From NCBI RefSeq assembly GCF_001895205.1, contig NZ_BDJF01000011.1:124001-188000 (forward strand): 64,000 bases of DNA, read 5' to 3'. Positions 47,164 through 57,036 of this stretch are shown piece after piece. The position numbers were made by a program, and so were the translations under genes. The notes below the pieces were generated by a model. That model was not told the origin of the DNA. It did no database searches and was given only the letters and a program-made list of their open reading frames with translations. Numbering within the stretch: the stretch's first letter is position 1; every line of letters begins with the position of its first letter. The stretch comes from Vibrio injensis. GTDB lineage: Bacteria > Pseudomonadota > Gammaproteobacteria > Enterobacterales > Vibrionaceae.

Positions 47164-48801
47164 ATGTTTAAATTAAACCAGTTCAACATTAGTACTCGCT
47201 TATTTTGCTTAAGTGCCTTACCCATCATCAGCTTACTGATCGCACTTGGACTCTCATTTGAGGCCGCTCAGGAAAAAGACCGGCAATTCACGCGGCTTTA
47301 TCAACAACATCTACTACCACTGAGTGATATTTTGGCGACCCACTCTTTACTGAGACAAGAAGGTTTAGATGACTTAAGACGCTATCGCACCGGCTGGGCA
47401 AGTCAAAAAGATACCGTAGAAAAAATAGAACAGTTAATAAACCAAGTGGAAACTCACTGGACAGCTTATCAACGGACGCAAAGCGGTGTGCTCGACCCAT
47501 TAAGTCAACAAGCGGATGAGCAATTGCAAAAAGCTATCGAACTTTATCAGCAGTGGATATCAAGGGCAGGCAGTGATGCAATTATGATCCGAATTCTCAA
47601 CGAATCAACGTTTGGTAATGAAATTAATCAAGTATTGGTTCCGCTCGGTGACACACTGAATCAATTAGTTAACCAGCAAATTAGTAAAGCCGATGACGTT
47701 CAACAAGAAGCAACGCTCTTGACGGCTAGAATGATGCATTTTTATCTCTTTGGTGGAGCCGCTTGGGTTATCTTGCTCACGGCATTCGGCTGGTTGATCC
47801 AACGATCCATTCAGCAACCATTACGCCAATTACGTAATAGCATTCAATACCTTGCTCATTCTTCTAATCTAACAACACAAGTAACGGTGCAAGGAAAAGA
47901 TGAAGTCGCACAAACCGCGCAAGCGCTCAATACTATGGTTAATAATTTCTGTCACTTGATCATCGAAATTGAAAATAAAAGTGTCGATTTACACCAAAAT
48001 GCTCAATGTATGCTCGCGGTAAGCGAAACGGTTGAGGACAAAGCCAACACTCAAAGTCGACAAACCGCAAGCGTCACAAAAGCGATGGATGAAATGGAGC
48101 AAACCATTCATGCAGTCGGTGAACACACACAATATGCGCAAACCGTGATTGCCCAAGCGGAAGCATTGAGTTCACAAGGAACGAATACCGTACAAAAAGC
48201 CAGTACTGGAATAAAAAGCTTAGCAAAATCGATCGATGACTCAGCACAAATCATTCGCCATCTGCATAAAGAATCTACCGAAATATCCCAAGTATTAACC
48301 GTCATCCAGACCATTGCTGAACAAACGAATTTATTAGCTCTCAATGCCGCAATTGAAGCGGCACGAGCGGGTGAAGCCGGTCGTGGATTTGCTGTCGTCG
48401 CCGATGAAGTACGTAATTTATCAGGCAATACTGAACAAGCTACCCGTTCGATTAACGATGTGCTTTCTCGATTACAAAAAGGCGCTAATGACGCGGTCAC
48501 GGCGATGCAATCGGCAAATCAACAAGCTTTAGCCAGTGTTGAATTTTCGGAACACTCTGAACAGGTCCTTAAACACATTCGTCAAGCCTTTGAAGAAGTT
48601 GCTCAGGTTAACCAATCGATCACCACGGCTAGCCATCAACAAGCCAGTGTCGCAAAGCAGACTAAAAGTATTATTTATCAGCTCGGTCAAGAAACTCATG
48701 GGCTAGAACAACAAGCAACACAAGCAAGAACGGTCAGTGAGCGGTTAAGTGATGCTTCTCAACAGCTTGGAGAAAAAGTACAGCATTTTACCACCGTATA
48801 G
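47164..48801 (+). CDS. Methyl-accepting chemotaxis protein
   Basis: 545 residues: helix about 12-32, periplasmic helical sensor (about 33-195), second helix about 195-217, HAMP ([24 protein letters not shown]), signalling domain with [31 protein letters not shown]. The start at 47164 is chosen because the first membrane helix begins soon after and a GGTGG site precedes it. Ligand unknown. Confidence 0.94.
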   Translation: MFKLNQFNISTRLFCLSALPIISLLIALGLSFEAAQEKDRQFTRLYQQHLLPLSDILATHSLLRQEGLDDLRRYRTGWASQKDTVEKIEQLINQVETHWTAYQRTQSGVLDPLSQQADEQLQKAIELYQQWISRAGSDAIMIRILNESTFGNEINQVLVPLGDTLNQLVNQQISKADDVQQEATLLTARMMHFYLFGGAAWVILLTAFGWLIQRSIQQPLRQLRNSIQYLAHSSNLTTQVTVQGKDEVAQTAQALNTMVNNFCHLIIEIENKSVDLHQNAQCMLAVSETVEDKANTQSRQTASVTKAMDEMEQTIHAVGEHTQYAQTVIAQAEALSSQGTNTVQKASTGIKSLAKSIDDSAQIIRHLHKESTEISQVLTVIQTIAEQTNLLALNAAIEAARAGEAGRGFAVVADEVRNLSGNTEQATRSINDVLSRLQKGANDAVTAMQSANQQALASVEFSEHSEQVLKHIRQAFEEVAQVNQSITTASHQQASVAKQTKSIIYQLGQETHGLEQQATQARTVSERLSDASQQLGEKVQHFTTV

Positions 48802-48855
48802 GAATGCTGGGGGAGCTTTTGACACTTTGGTCTTGATTCGCAAAGAACAATACCT

Positions 48856-48877
48856 TCAAGTACGATATCGTACTTGA
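48856..48877. terminator. Perfect 22-bp palindrome between convergent genes
   Basis: TCAAGTACG-ATAT-CGTACTTGA is self-complementary throughout. As RNA it forms a 9-bp stem with a 4-nt loop. It lies between the stops of a chemoreceptor and the HAD gene, so a bidirectional transcription end is likely. There is no clear U-tract. Confidence 0.55.
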
Positions 48878-48917
48878 GGAGCGAAAAAGATCGGTTGCTT
48901 GATAATGCCTGCAACGA

Positions 48918-49571
48918 CTAAAAATGCATGATCGGCCAATCAGACACTACAGCTCGCGCTTTAAGCTGTTGGTTTGGATTGGTCGCCACTGGATGGCTGG
49001 CAAACTCAAGCATGGCAATATCATTATGTGAATCACTGTAGGCATAACAATCACTAGCACTGATGCCCTGTTCGGCCAACCAACGATTAATTACCGCCAC
49101 CTTTCCTTCCCGATAACTCAACGGGGTTCGCGCCTGTCCGGTAATAAACCCTTGCTGTGTCTCTATCTCAATACCAATCGCGGCATCAATCGCTAATAAC
49201 TGCTGCCAAGGACGCACCAAAAAATCCTCACTGGCTGAAACGATCACGACTCGACGTCCAGCTTGTTGATGCTCTCTGATCAATTGTTGAGCCATCGGAT
49301 ATAACTGCTTGAATAAATGCTGCTGCACAAATGCTTCCGCTGTCTGACTGACTTGCTGATACTCCTTACCGACAAGAGGAGCAAGGGTGAGCTTTAAATA
49401 GTCATGCATATCCAGTATACCATGATCGTATTCAGCCATCATTTGCGCATGCTGATGATGCAATGCACTCTCTTTCTTCAGCCAACCTATCTCCGACATG
49501 TAATGCCACCACTGTGCTGAGCTATCAGTGGCAATCAGTGTGTGGTCTAAATCAAACAGAGCCAGTTCCAT
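48918..49571 (-). CDS. HAD-superfamily IB phosphatase (SerB-like)
   Basis: 217 residues. HAD motif I LFDLDHTLIATD (about 5-16), motif II VSASEDFLV, Lys region YREGKVAVINRWL and motif IV YAYSDSHNDIAMLEFA. Belongs to the IB group with phosphoserine phosphatase and YfhB-like enzymes. Substrate unknown. The AGGA ribosome-binding site 6 nt before the ATG lies in the 3' arm of an 11-bp hairpin (49578-49604), so translation may be structure-controlled. Divergent from a LysR regulator. Confidence 0.88.
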   Translation of the reverse strand: MELALFDLDHTLIATDSSAQWWHYMSEIGWLKKESALHHQHAQMMAEYDHGILDMHDYLKLTLAPLVGKEYQQVSQTAEAFVQQHLFKQLYPMAQQLIREHQQAGRRVVIVSASEDFLVRPWQQLLAIDAAIGIEIETQQGFITGQARTPLSYREGKVAVINRWLAEQGISASDCYAYSDSHNDIAMLEFASHPVATNPNQQLKARAVVSDWPIMHF

Positions 49572-49577
49572 ATTTTT

Positions 49578-49604
49578 TCCTAATTAAGAATCCTTAATAT
49601 AGGA
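49578..49604 (-). promoter_or_regulatory. Hairpin sequestering the HAD gene's ribosome-binding site
   Basis: On the minus strand UCCUA-(U)-AUUAAG pairs with CUUAAU-UAGGA around a GAUU loop, an 11-bp stem with one bulged U. The 3' arm contains the AGGA Shine-Dalgarno sequence, which is 6 nt from the start codon. Mostly A-U pairs, as expected for a structure that melts easily. Confidence 0.5.
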
Positions 49605-49728
49605 TGCCAAGCCAAAATGCGTTTGTATAGCGAGTCTAGCTCGGTCTTAGCCCTATATTTACTAATACCTGTCATGGAAGCTTCATCTTTCTTCTTTATG
49701 GTTAAACCACATCCCATTGGAGTTAATC

Positions 49729-50646
49729 ATGAGTCAGTTACCCCCTCTGAATGCGTTACGTGCATTTGAAGCCTCAGCTCGTTTAGGCAGTTTTACCAAA
49801 GCAGCCGATGAACTCAATGTCACGCAAGCAGCGGTCAGCCAACAAGTAAAAATTTTAGAACATCATCTCAAAGCCACATTGTTTATTCGTGAAGCGAAAG
49901 GCATTCGACTGACGGATGCCGGGCAAAGTTATCAGCCAGTATTAAGCCAGGTTTTTCACTCATTACGGATCGGAACTGAAGACCTGTTTGGTGAGCGAGG
50001 TAATAACACCTTATCACTGCGTGTATCCAATACATTTGCTGAGCATTTCCTTGCTCCAAGATTGCCAAATTTTTTAAAAGATTATCCCCGCTTTCGAGTT
50101 CGGTTATACACCTCACCATGGAGCCAATCTGATCAAAGAAGTCAGCCTGATATTGAAATATACAACGGCTATGGAGACTGGGATGGACGTCAAGTCGAAC
50201 GGCTAACTCATGAATACTGGCAAGTGGTATGCCGCCCACAAGCCATAAACCATTACGGTAACGTCACTTGTGCAAAACAGTTATTAGATTGGCCACGAGC
50301 CGCCATTATTGGTTATCGAGAAACTTGGCTCGATTGGTTTAGTCAACAAGGTATCACTGAGATTGCCGATGCACCTTGCTTAGAGTTCGATACCACTACC
50401 CTAGCAATTCAAGCGGTTCGTCACGGTGATATTGCCTTACTGACGCGTAATTTTGTGGTCGCCGAACCTCTTGCTAAAGGTAGCCTCGTGCTGGCGCATC
50501 CAGCGAGCATGACAACGACCGGAGGACATTACCTCGTGTGGAAAAAAGGCGATCATCGCCCCAAAGTATTGGCTTTTTGTGATTGGATCCGCCGTGAAGT
50601 TGCCAAGCACCATGCAACACAAGCTGATTTATTAGGGCTAACATAA
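49729..50646 (+). CDS. LysR-family regulator, GcvA-like
   Basis: 305 residues. The N-terminus LPPLNALRAFEASARLGSFTKAADELNVTQAAVSQQVKILE is the typical GcvA-group helix-turn-helix. The effector domain occupies about 90-300. The start at 49729 follows GGAG. It is transcribed in the same direction as, and 119 bp upstream of, an aminoethylphosphonate-type ABC transporter, which it probably regulates. The divergent neighbour is the HAD phosphatase. Confidence 0.9.
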   Translation: MSQLPPLNALRAFEASARLGSFTKAADELNVTQAAVSQQVKILEHHLKATLFIREAKGIRLTDAGQSYQPVLSQVFHSLRIGTEDLFGERGNNTLSLRVSNTFAEHFLAPRLPNFLKDYPRFRVRLYTSPWSQSDQRSQPDIEIYNGYGDWDGRQVERLTHEYWQVVCRPQAINHYGNVTCAKQLLDWPRAAIIGYRETWLDWFSQQGITEIADAPCLEFDTTTLAIQAVRHGDIALLTRNFVVAEPLAKGSLVLAHPASMTTTGGHYLVWKKGDHRPKVLAFCDWIRREVAKHHATQADLLGLT

Positions 50647-50765
50647 GAAATTCTAAGTCATTTGATACAGCGGCGTAACGGTTTCGTCATCTAACTTGCT
50701 TAACGTATTCATAATAAAGTTCACCAAGAATATTCACTCAACAAATACGTTATTAGGAGTTAACC

Positions 50766-51785
50766 ATGTCAGCACGACACATTTTGGCCAAAGGAATACT
50801 GGCTCTCTCGGCAAGTTTTTCTTTTATGCTTTACGCAACAGAACTGACCGTCTACACCGCCATTGAGTCAGATGATTTGCGAAAATACGCCGAGCGTTTC
50901 AATCAAGCTCACCCAGACATTAAAATTAACTGGGTACGCGATTCAACGGGTGTCATTACGGCTCGTCTATTGGCAGAAAAAAACAATCCTCGCGCCGATG
51001 TGGTTTGGGGGCTGGCGGCAACCAGTCTAATGTTGCTGCAAGATGAAGGGATGCTACTGCCTTACTCACCTAAGGGTGTCGAAAAACTATCGCCTAAATT
51101 TAAAGACAGTGCACAACCCACTCATTGGGTCGGTATGGATGCTTGGATGGCAGCCATTTGTTTTAATACTATTGAAGCAAAAAAACACAACTTGCCGATG
51201 CCAACATCGTGGCAAGATCTTACTAAACCTGTCTATCGCGGCCATATCGTAATGCCAAATCCAGCCTCTTCCGGAACTGGCTATTTAGACGTTTCTTCTT
51301 GGTTACAGCTGTTTGGTGAACAACAGGGCTGGGCGTACATGGATAAGTTACACGCTAACATCAAAAATTATACCCATTCCGGATCTCGTCCTTGTGTGCA
51401 TGCCGCTACCGGAGAAACCGCTATCGGTATTTCTTTTGCCTTTCGTGGTGCACGTGAAAAACAACGTGGCGCCCCCCTTGAGCTAATTTTCCCAACTGAA
51501 GGTGTCGGCTGGGATATGGAAGCGACCGCGATCATCGCGGGGACAAAGCAACAACAAGCCGCTCAAACACTGGTTGATTGGTCAATCAGTCAGGCGGCGA
51601 TGGAAATGTACAATGAAGGGTATGCCATTGTTGCCATGCCTGGTGTGGCGAAACCGGTTCAATACTTCCCAACCAATGCAGAAAGCTTACTGATTGATAA
51701 TAACTTCCAATTTGCAGCGGCTAATCGTGAACGGATTTTACGCGAATGGGAACGTCGTTACGACGCTAAATCTGAAGCCAAATAA
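50766..51785 (+). CDS. 2-aminoethylphosphonate-type ABC transporter binding protein
   Basis: 339 residues with a signal peptide (about 1-24) and the iron/phosphonate-type extracellular solute-binding fold. Conserved block: ELTVYTAIESDDLRKYAERF, INWVRDSTGVITARLLAE, ADVVWGLAATSLMLLQ. This pattern is that of the putative 2-aminoethylphosphonate binding proteins (PhnS2 type). RBS AGGAG precedes the ATG. It is followed by its ATPase (98 bp) and permease. Ligand assignment is by family only. Confidence 0.85.
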   Translation: MSARHILAKGILALSASFSFMLYATELTVYTAIESDDLRKYAERFNQAHPDIKINWVRDSTGVITARLLAEKNNPRADVVWGLAATSLMLLQDEGMLLPYSPKGVEKLSPKFKDSAQPTHWVGMDAWMAAICFNTIEAKKHNLPMPTSWQDLTKPVYRGHIVMPNPASSGTGYLDVSSWLQLFGEQQGWAYMDKLHANIKNYTHSGSRPCVHAATGETAIGISFAFRGAREKQRGAPLELIFPTEGVGWDMEATAIIAGTKQQQAAQTLVDWSISQAAMEMYNEGYAIVAMPGVAKPVQYFPTNAESLLIDNNFQFAAANRERILREWERRYDAKSEAK

Positions 51786-51883
51786 TCGATGGATGGTTAA
51801 CCAGTTTCTGATTTGTCGCAAATAGCGGAGACTGGTTGCCGCCTATTTACCCCTTTTATCCGAGCTTAGTTAAGGAGAACATC

Positions 51884-52948
51884 ATGCGATGCCAAGGCAG
51901 CCAACTGGCTCTTGAAAATATCAATAAATGGTTTGGTGAAACCCAAGTGCTAAATAATATTCAATTAACCATTCAGCCTGGTGAATTGATCTGTTTTTTA
52001 GGTCCTTCTGGGTGCGGAAAAACGACTTTATTGCGAATTATCGCCGGATTAGAGCAACAAAATAGCGGAACGTTATTACAAGGCCAACGAGACATCAGCA
52101 CACTGGCCGTCAAAGAACGTGATTTTGGGATCGTTTTTCAATCTTACGCGCTGTTTCCTAACATGAGCTTGTTCGATAACGTTGCGTTTGGCCTACGTTG
52201 CCAAGGAACTGAAAGTCGCTTAATTAAACAACGTGTCAATGAGTTACTCGACTTGGTTGAACTCTCCGAACATGCCCATAAATTTCCCGCACAAATTTCC
52301 GGAGGTCAACAGCAACGTGTCGCTCTTGCACGAGCTTTAGCACCTGCACCGGGTTTACTATTACTGGATGAACCATTATCCGCCTTAGATGCTAAGGTTC
52401 GTGCTCATTTACGTCATGAGATTCGCAGTTTACAAAAACGCTTAGGCGTAACAACGATTATGGTCACTCATGATCAAGAGGAAGCCTTAGCCATGGCGGA
52501 TCGTATCGTGGTCATGAACCACGGTGTCATTGAACAAATTGGTACTCCAGAGCAAATTTACAACCAGCCTGCCAGTGCTTTTGTTGCCCATTTCATTGGT
52601 CAAATGAACTTCATGACGCCGACACAACAGAGCCAGATCCATCGACTTAGTGCGGTACAACAAGCTCTAGCAACACAACATCCATGCCTAGTCGATAAAA
52701 CCCTACGTATTGCTGTAAGGCCAGAGCATGTTTCCCTCGTTGCGACTCACGAAAGTCATATTCAAGCACAAATTAATCACATCGAGTTTATGGGCGCTTT
52801 CTTACGCTGTGCTTTAGTGATCGAAGGCATTACAGAAGAACTTTATGCCGATGTCACCATTAGTCTTGCTCAGCGCTTACAACTGCGTACTGGCGATCAT
52901 GTGGGCGTATTATTGCAAGCAGAGAGCATTCATTGCTTTGCGGCATAG
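51884..52948 (+). CDS. ABC transporter ATP-binding protein (aminoethylphosphonate type)
   Basis: 354 residues. Walker A GPSGCGKTT (about 44-52), Q-loop QSYALFPNM, signature SGGQQQRVALARAL, Walker B LLLLDEPLSALD, H-loop THDQEEA, then a C-terminal TOBE-like regulatory region. Same architecture as PotA/FbpC-type importers. The start at 51884 follows AAGGAGA. Energises the adjacent two-domain permease. Confidence 0.92.
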   Translation: MRCQGSQLALENINKWFGETQVLNNIQLTIQPGELICFLGPSGCGKTTLLRIIAGLEQQNSGTLLQGQRDISTLAVKERDFGIVFQSYALFPNMSLFDNVAFGLRCQGTESRLIKQRVNELLDLVELSEHAHKFPAQISGGQQQRVALARALAPAPGLLLLDEPLSALDAKVRAHLRHEIRSLQKRLGVTTIMVTHDQEEALAMADRIVVMNHGVIEQIGTPEQIYNQPASAFVAHFIGQMNFMTPTQQSQIHRLSAVQQALATQHPCLVDKTLRIAVRPEHVSLVATHESHIQAQINHIEFMGAFLRCALVIEGITEELYADVTISLAQRLQLRTGDHVGVLLQAESIHCFAA

Positions 52949-52971
52949 TGAGTTAAAAAAAGGAAAGCACC

Positions 52972-54684
52972 ATGTTATCAACTAGGATTTCGCAGTCAAA
53001 ATCCTCTCTCACTTGGTCTCAAGAATGGCGTTTTAACGAACGGTTTTGGTTAACGGCTTTATTCGCAGTTGGTCTACTATTCTTGAGTATCACTTTATTG
53101 GGGCCATTATACGCGCTCTTTAGTCGCAGCCTAATGAATGCACAAGGCGAGTTTGTCGGGCTCGCTAATTTCGCGGCGTATATTTCATCGGGCGGGATCA
53201 CTACCGCGGCCTACCATTCGCTTTGGGTAGCTTCAATGAGCACGGTTATCGTGATTTTTTTCAGTTTTATAGCCGCTTACGCTCTCACACGCACCCGATT
53301 ACCGGGCAGCCATCTGCTGCGTCTTTTGCTCACGATCCCAATATTGGCCCCTTCATTACTGCCGGCGATCAGCTTAATTTATCTATTTGGTAATCAAGGT
53401 ATTTTCAAGTTTTTACTCGCTGAGCAGACCATTTATGGCCCAATTGGTATTGTCCTTGGCTCGGTATTTTGGACATTTCCACACGCGCTAATGATCCTCT
53501 GCACTGCACTTTCTCATGCAGACGCAAGACAATATGAAGCGGCAGCAAGCTTAAAAGCGTCCCCATGGCGCACCTTTTGGTCTGTGACTGTGCCTTCTGC
53601 TCGTTATGGCTTAGTCAGCGCCAGCTTTGTCGTCTTTACTTTAGTGATCACCGACTTCGGCGTGCCCAAAATCATTGGTGGTCAATTTAATGTTTTAGCA
53701 ACGGACATTTATAAGCAAGTGATTGGTCAACAGCGGTTTGAAATGGGCGCAGTGGTCGGTGTGATTCTGTTACTTCCTGCTCTACTAGCCTTTACCGCCG
53801 ACCTGTGGGTGCGCAAAAAACAAGTAGCCAGTTTAAATGCACGTTCGGTCCCTTATCAACTACCACGTTCATGGCGTAAAAGTCTATTTGGTATCCTGTG
53901 TGTGGCACCAAGTGGCTTATTTATCCTGACTATTCTCGGGATGGCAGGAATGGCTTCATTATTTACCTACTGGCCATACAATTTAGATCTCACTTTCGCC
54001 AACTATCAATTTGAACGTTTTGATGCTCATGGCTGGAAGCCTTATCAAAACTCACTGATAATGGCCTCGGCGACCATGATTATTGGCACTACGGTTGTCT
54101 TTTTTAATGCGTGGTTAGTTGAACGCACACCACAACCGACTTGGTTAGCGAAAATCTACCAATTTGTCGCATTGCTACCGATGGCAGTACCTGGTTTAGT
54201 TTTAGGAATCGCTTATATCTTCTTTTTCAATCATCCTAGTAATCCACTCAATGCCTTTTATGGTGGATTAATGGTAATGGTATTATCAACAGTGGTGCAT
54301 TTTTATTCGGTCGCACACTTAACCGCAGTGACTTCTCTAAAGCAATTGGATAGTGAGTTTGAAAGCGTTGGCGATTCTCTTAAATCAAGTCGGATTCATC
54401 TCTTCTCGCGCCTCATCTTTCCGCTCTCTTTAACAGCGATATTGGATATTGCGCTGTATCTTTTTGTTAACGCAATGACCACCGTTTCAGCCGTAGTGTT
54501 CTTGTATGGCCCTCACTCTCGTTTAGCCTCTGTAGTAGTAATGAGTTTAGAAGAAGCGGGCGGAACGGCCCCTGCGGCGGCCATGGCTATGGTAATATTT
54601 TTTACTTGTGTTATCGCTAAACTGATTCACAGTGCACTGCATTATGGACTATCTCGCTCCACCAGCCGCTGGCGAAATAAATAA
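52972..54684 (+). CDS. ABC transporter permease, two fused domains (aminoethylphosphonate type)
   Basis: 570 residues: two MetI-like permease domains in one chain, each with an EAA loop (YEAAASLKASPWRTFWSVTVPSA near 190, and FESVGDSLKSSRIHLFSRLIFPLS near 470), about twelve helices in all. Fusion of two permease domains is usual for the PhnU2 and FbpB-type importers. AAAGGAAAGC lies just upstream of the ATG. Third gene of the operon, 23 bp after the ATPase gene. Confidence 0.92.
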   Translation: MLSTRISQSKSSLTWSQEWRFNERFWLTALFAVGLLFLSITLLGPLYALFSRSLMNAQGEFVGLANFAAYISSGGITTAAYHSLWVASMSTVIVIFFSFIAAYALTRTRLPGSHLLRLLLTIPILAPSLLPAISLIYLFGNQGIFKFLLAEQTIYGPIGIVLGSVFWTFPHALMILCTALSHADARQYEAAASLKASPWRTFWSVTVPSARYGLVSASFVVFTLVITDFGVPKIIGGQFNVLATDIYKQVIGQQRFEMGAVVGVILLLPALLAFTADLWVRKKQVASLNARSVPYQLPRSWRKSLFGILCVAPSGLFILTILGMAGMASLFTYWPYNLDLTFANYQFERFDAHGWKPYQNSLIMASATMIIGTTVVFFNAWLVERTPQPTWLAKIYQFVALLPMAVPGLVLGIAYIFFFNHPSNPLNAFYGGLMVMVLSTVVHFYSVAHLTAVTSLKQLDSEFESVGDSLKSSRIHLFSRLIFPLSLTAILDIALYLFVNAMTTVSAVVFLYGPHSRLASVVVMSLEEAGGTAPAAAMAMVIFFTCVIAKLIHSALHYGLSRSTSRWRNK

Positions 54685-54700
54685 ACCTCGAGCATTAATA

Positions 54701-54732
54701 CATCAAAAGCGCTCCGAAGAGCGCTTTTGATG
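54701..54732. terminator. Terminator between phosphonate-type operon and FAD gene
   Basis: Perfect 14-bp stem CATCAAAAGCGCTC / GAGCGCTTTTGATG with a CGAA tetraloop, between convergent genes. Confidence 0.85.
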
Positions 54733-54763
54733 ATGCAGTACTGAGGTTATATCTCGCTATTCG

Positions 54764-56368
54764 TTACGCTTTTAACATATCGCGCGCAACCGCTTCAGCG
54801 ACTTTAATCCCATCAATCCCAGCAGATAAAATACCACCAGCGTAACCAGCGCCTTCACCCGCAGGATAGAACCCTTGTAAGTTAATGCTTTGGAAATCCT
54901 TACCACGTTTGATACAGATAGGCGATGAAGTCCGAGTTTCTACGCCAGTTAATAGTCCATCATCCGAAGCAAAACCTTTGATTTGGCGATCAAAGGCAGG
55001 AATAGCTTCACGAATCGCTTCAATAGCAAACGCAGGTAAAGCTTTCGATAAATCGGTCAGTTTAACACCGGGAGTAAAAGAAGGTTCAACATCGCCGAGA
55101 GCATTTGGCTCACGCCCAGCCAGAAAATCACCTATCGTTTGTGCTGGTGCATCGTAATTGGCCCCTCCTAAATGGTAAGCGCCCGATTCCAGTTCACGCT
55201 GAAAACGAATCCCTGCTAATGGGTCACCAGGATAGTCACGTTCAGGATCAATACCAACAACGATCGCACTATTCGCATTGCGCTCAGCACGAGAATATTG
55301 ACTCATGCCATTCGTGACCACGCGCCCTTCTTCTGATGTGGCGGCGACCACAGTTCCACCCGGACACATACAGAAGCTGTATACCGTACGACCGTTTTTG
55401 CAATGATGAACCAGTTTATAATCGGCAGCGCCCAAAATCGGGTGGCCCGCACTTGGGCCAAAACGCGCTTCATCGATCATCGATTGTTTATGTTCAATCC
55501 GAAAGCCAACCGAAAATGGTTTAGCTTCCATATAAACACCGCGTTGATAAAGCATTTCAAACGTATCACGTGCACTATGACCAACGGCAAGTACTACATG
55601 ACGAGAATGCAGGACTTCACCATTGGACAACGTCACACCAGTGATTCTGCCATCTTGTTGATGAATATCATCCACTCGGGTGCTAAAACGAATTTCACCG
55701 CCCAGTTCAAGAATCGTCGCGCGCATTTTTTCGATCATGGTCACCAATTTAAAGGTACCAATGTGTGGCTTACTGACGTACATGATCTCTTCTGGTGCAC
55801 CAGCAGCAACAAACTCGGTGATCACTTTGCGACCATAAAAGTTAGGATCTTTGACTTGACTGTATAGCTTACCATCAGAGAAGGTCCCTGCTCCGCCTTC
55901 ACCAAACTGAACATTCGATTCAGGGTTTAATGTCCGTTTGCGCCAAAAACCGAACGTATCTTTAGTCCGCTCACGCACTTCTTTTCCACGTTCAACAATG
56001 ATCGGCTTAAAACCCATTTGTGCTAACACTAAGCCAGCAAATAAGCCACAAGGACCAAAGCCAATCACCACTGGACGCTCAGTCAAATCAGCGGGTGCTT
56101 GAGCAACAAATTTATATTCCATATCTGGTGTGATTCGAACATGAGGATCATCACTAAACGTTGCCAGCAACTCAGATTCATTGGCAACTTCCACATCTAA
56201 GGTATAAATCAACTGGATATTCGTTTTTTTACGAGCATCATAGCCACGTTTGAACAAAGTAAAAGAGAGCACTTGCTGTGCTGGAATACGCAGTTTTTTG
56301 GCAATCGCCTCGCGTAGTTCGCCTTCTTCGTGTGTCAAAGGGAGTCTGATTTCAGTTAAACGTATCAT
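54764..56368 (-). CDS. FAD-dependent oxidoreductase (COG2509 type)
   Basis: 534 residues. FAD-binding GFGPCGLFAGLVLAQMG (about 110-126) and ERGKEV, GEGGAGTFSDGKL, the second ATG-like motif HVVLAVGHSARDTFEML, and C-terminal GFYPAGEGAGYAGGILSAGIDGIKVAEA. An N-terminal about 90-residue alpha/beta domain precedes the flavin fold. The family is uncharacterised and related to BaiN/HI0933-like flavoproteins. The start at 56368 gives MIRLTEIRLP; the ribosome-binding site is weak. Confidence 0.88.
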   Translation of the reverse strand: MIRLTEIRLPLTHEEGELREAIAKKLRIPAQQVLSFTLFKRGYDARKKTNIQLIYTLDVEVANESELLATFSDDPHVRITPDMEYKFVAQAPADLTERPVVIGFGPCGLFAGLVLAQMGFKPIIVERGKEVRERTKDTFGFWRKRTLNPESNVQFGEGGAGTFSDGKLYSQVKDPNFYGRKVITEFVAAGAPEEIMYVSKPHIGTFKLVTMIEKMRATILELGGEIRFSTRVDDIHQQDGRITGVTLSNGEVLHSRHVVLAVGHSARDTFEMLYQRGVYMEAKPFSVGFRIEHKQSMIDEARFGPSAGHPILGAADYKLVHHCKNGRTVYSFCMCPGGTVVAATSEEGRVVTNGMSQYSRAERNANSAIVVGIDPERDYPGDPLAGIRFQRELESGAYHLGGANYDAPAQTIGDFLAGREPNALGDVEPSFTPGVKLTDLSKALPAFAIEAIREAIPAFDRQIKGFASDDGLLTGVETRTSSPICIKRGKDFQSINLQGFYPAGEGAGYAGGILSAGIDGIKVAEAVARDMLKA

Positions 56369-56593
56369 GAAGTGATGTCTCGTATCGGTTGGTGTCTTAG
56401 CTAAAGCCATTAAGGCCCGGCTCACAATGGCGCGCATTTTACGAGAATTTGCTTTCTATGTCATACTAAATCCCGATTCAGCAAAGATTTGAGCACATTG
56501 ACCGTAACATTCCGTGCAGAGAATGTTGAATTTTGCCTTCGGATCCGTATTATGCCCCTTCTTCGTTTTTGACTGATTAAAGAGCAACCTGTT

Positions 56594-56917
56594 ATGGCGT
56601 TTGTGGTCACCGATAATTGTATACAATGTAAATACACAGATTGTGTGGCGGTATGTCCGGCCGATGCCTTTCACGAAGGCCCCAACTTTATGGTCATTAA
56701 TCCGATTGAGTGCATTGACTGTGGCCTCTGTGTGCCGGAGTGTGATGCACAAGCGATTTTTCAAGAAGATGAGTTGCCCGACGACCAAAAGCTATTTATT
56801 GAGCTTAATGCCGAGCTGGCAGAAATCTGGCCAACACAAACCGAAGTCAAGCCGGCCATGGATGAAGCAGGTAAATGGAATGGTGTGCCAAATAAGCTCT
56901 CAATGCTAGAGAAATAG
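56594..56917 (+). CDS. fdxA: 7Fe ferredoxin FdxA
   Basis: 107 residues, the size of Azotobacter-type ferredoxin I. Cysteines at 9, 12, 17 and 21 and at 40, 43, 46 and 50 provide the [3Fe-4S] and [4Fe-4S] clusters ([26 protein letters not shown]). Small soluble electron carrier. Adjacent to, and divergent from, a flavoprotein that could be a redox partner. Single gene with terminator. Confidence 0.96.
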   Translation: MAFVVTDNCIQCKYTDCVAVCPADAFHEGPNFMVINPIECIDCGLCVPECDAQAIFQEDELPDDQKLFIELNAELAEIWPTQTEVKPAMDEAGKWNGVPNKLSMLEK

Positions 56918-56947
56918 CCCGGTTACCTGATTTTGGTCTCGCACAAC

Positions 56948-56970
56948 AACACCAGCTGAGCGCTGGTGTT
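56948..56970. terminator. Terminator after fdxA
   Basis: 9-bp stem AACACCAGC / GCTGGTGTT, 5-nt loop, followed by TTGCTTT; between convergent genes. Confidence 0.85.
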
Positions 56971-57036
56971 TTGCTTTATACCCAAACAATGTGGAGTAGC
57001 CATATCAAATAGCAATAGGGTACACGAAAATAGTGA

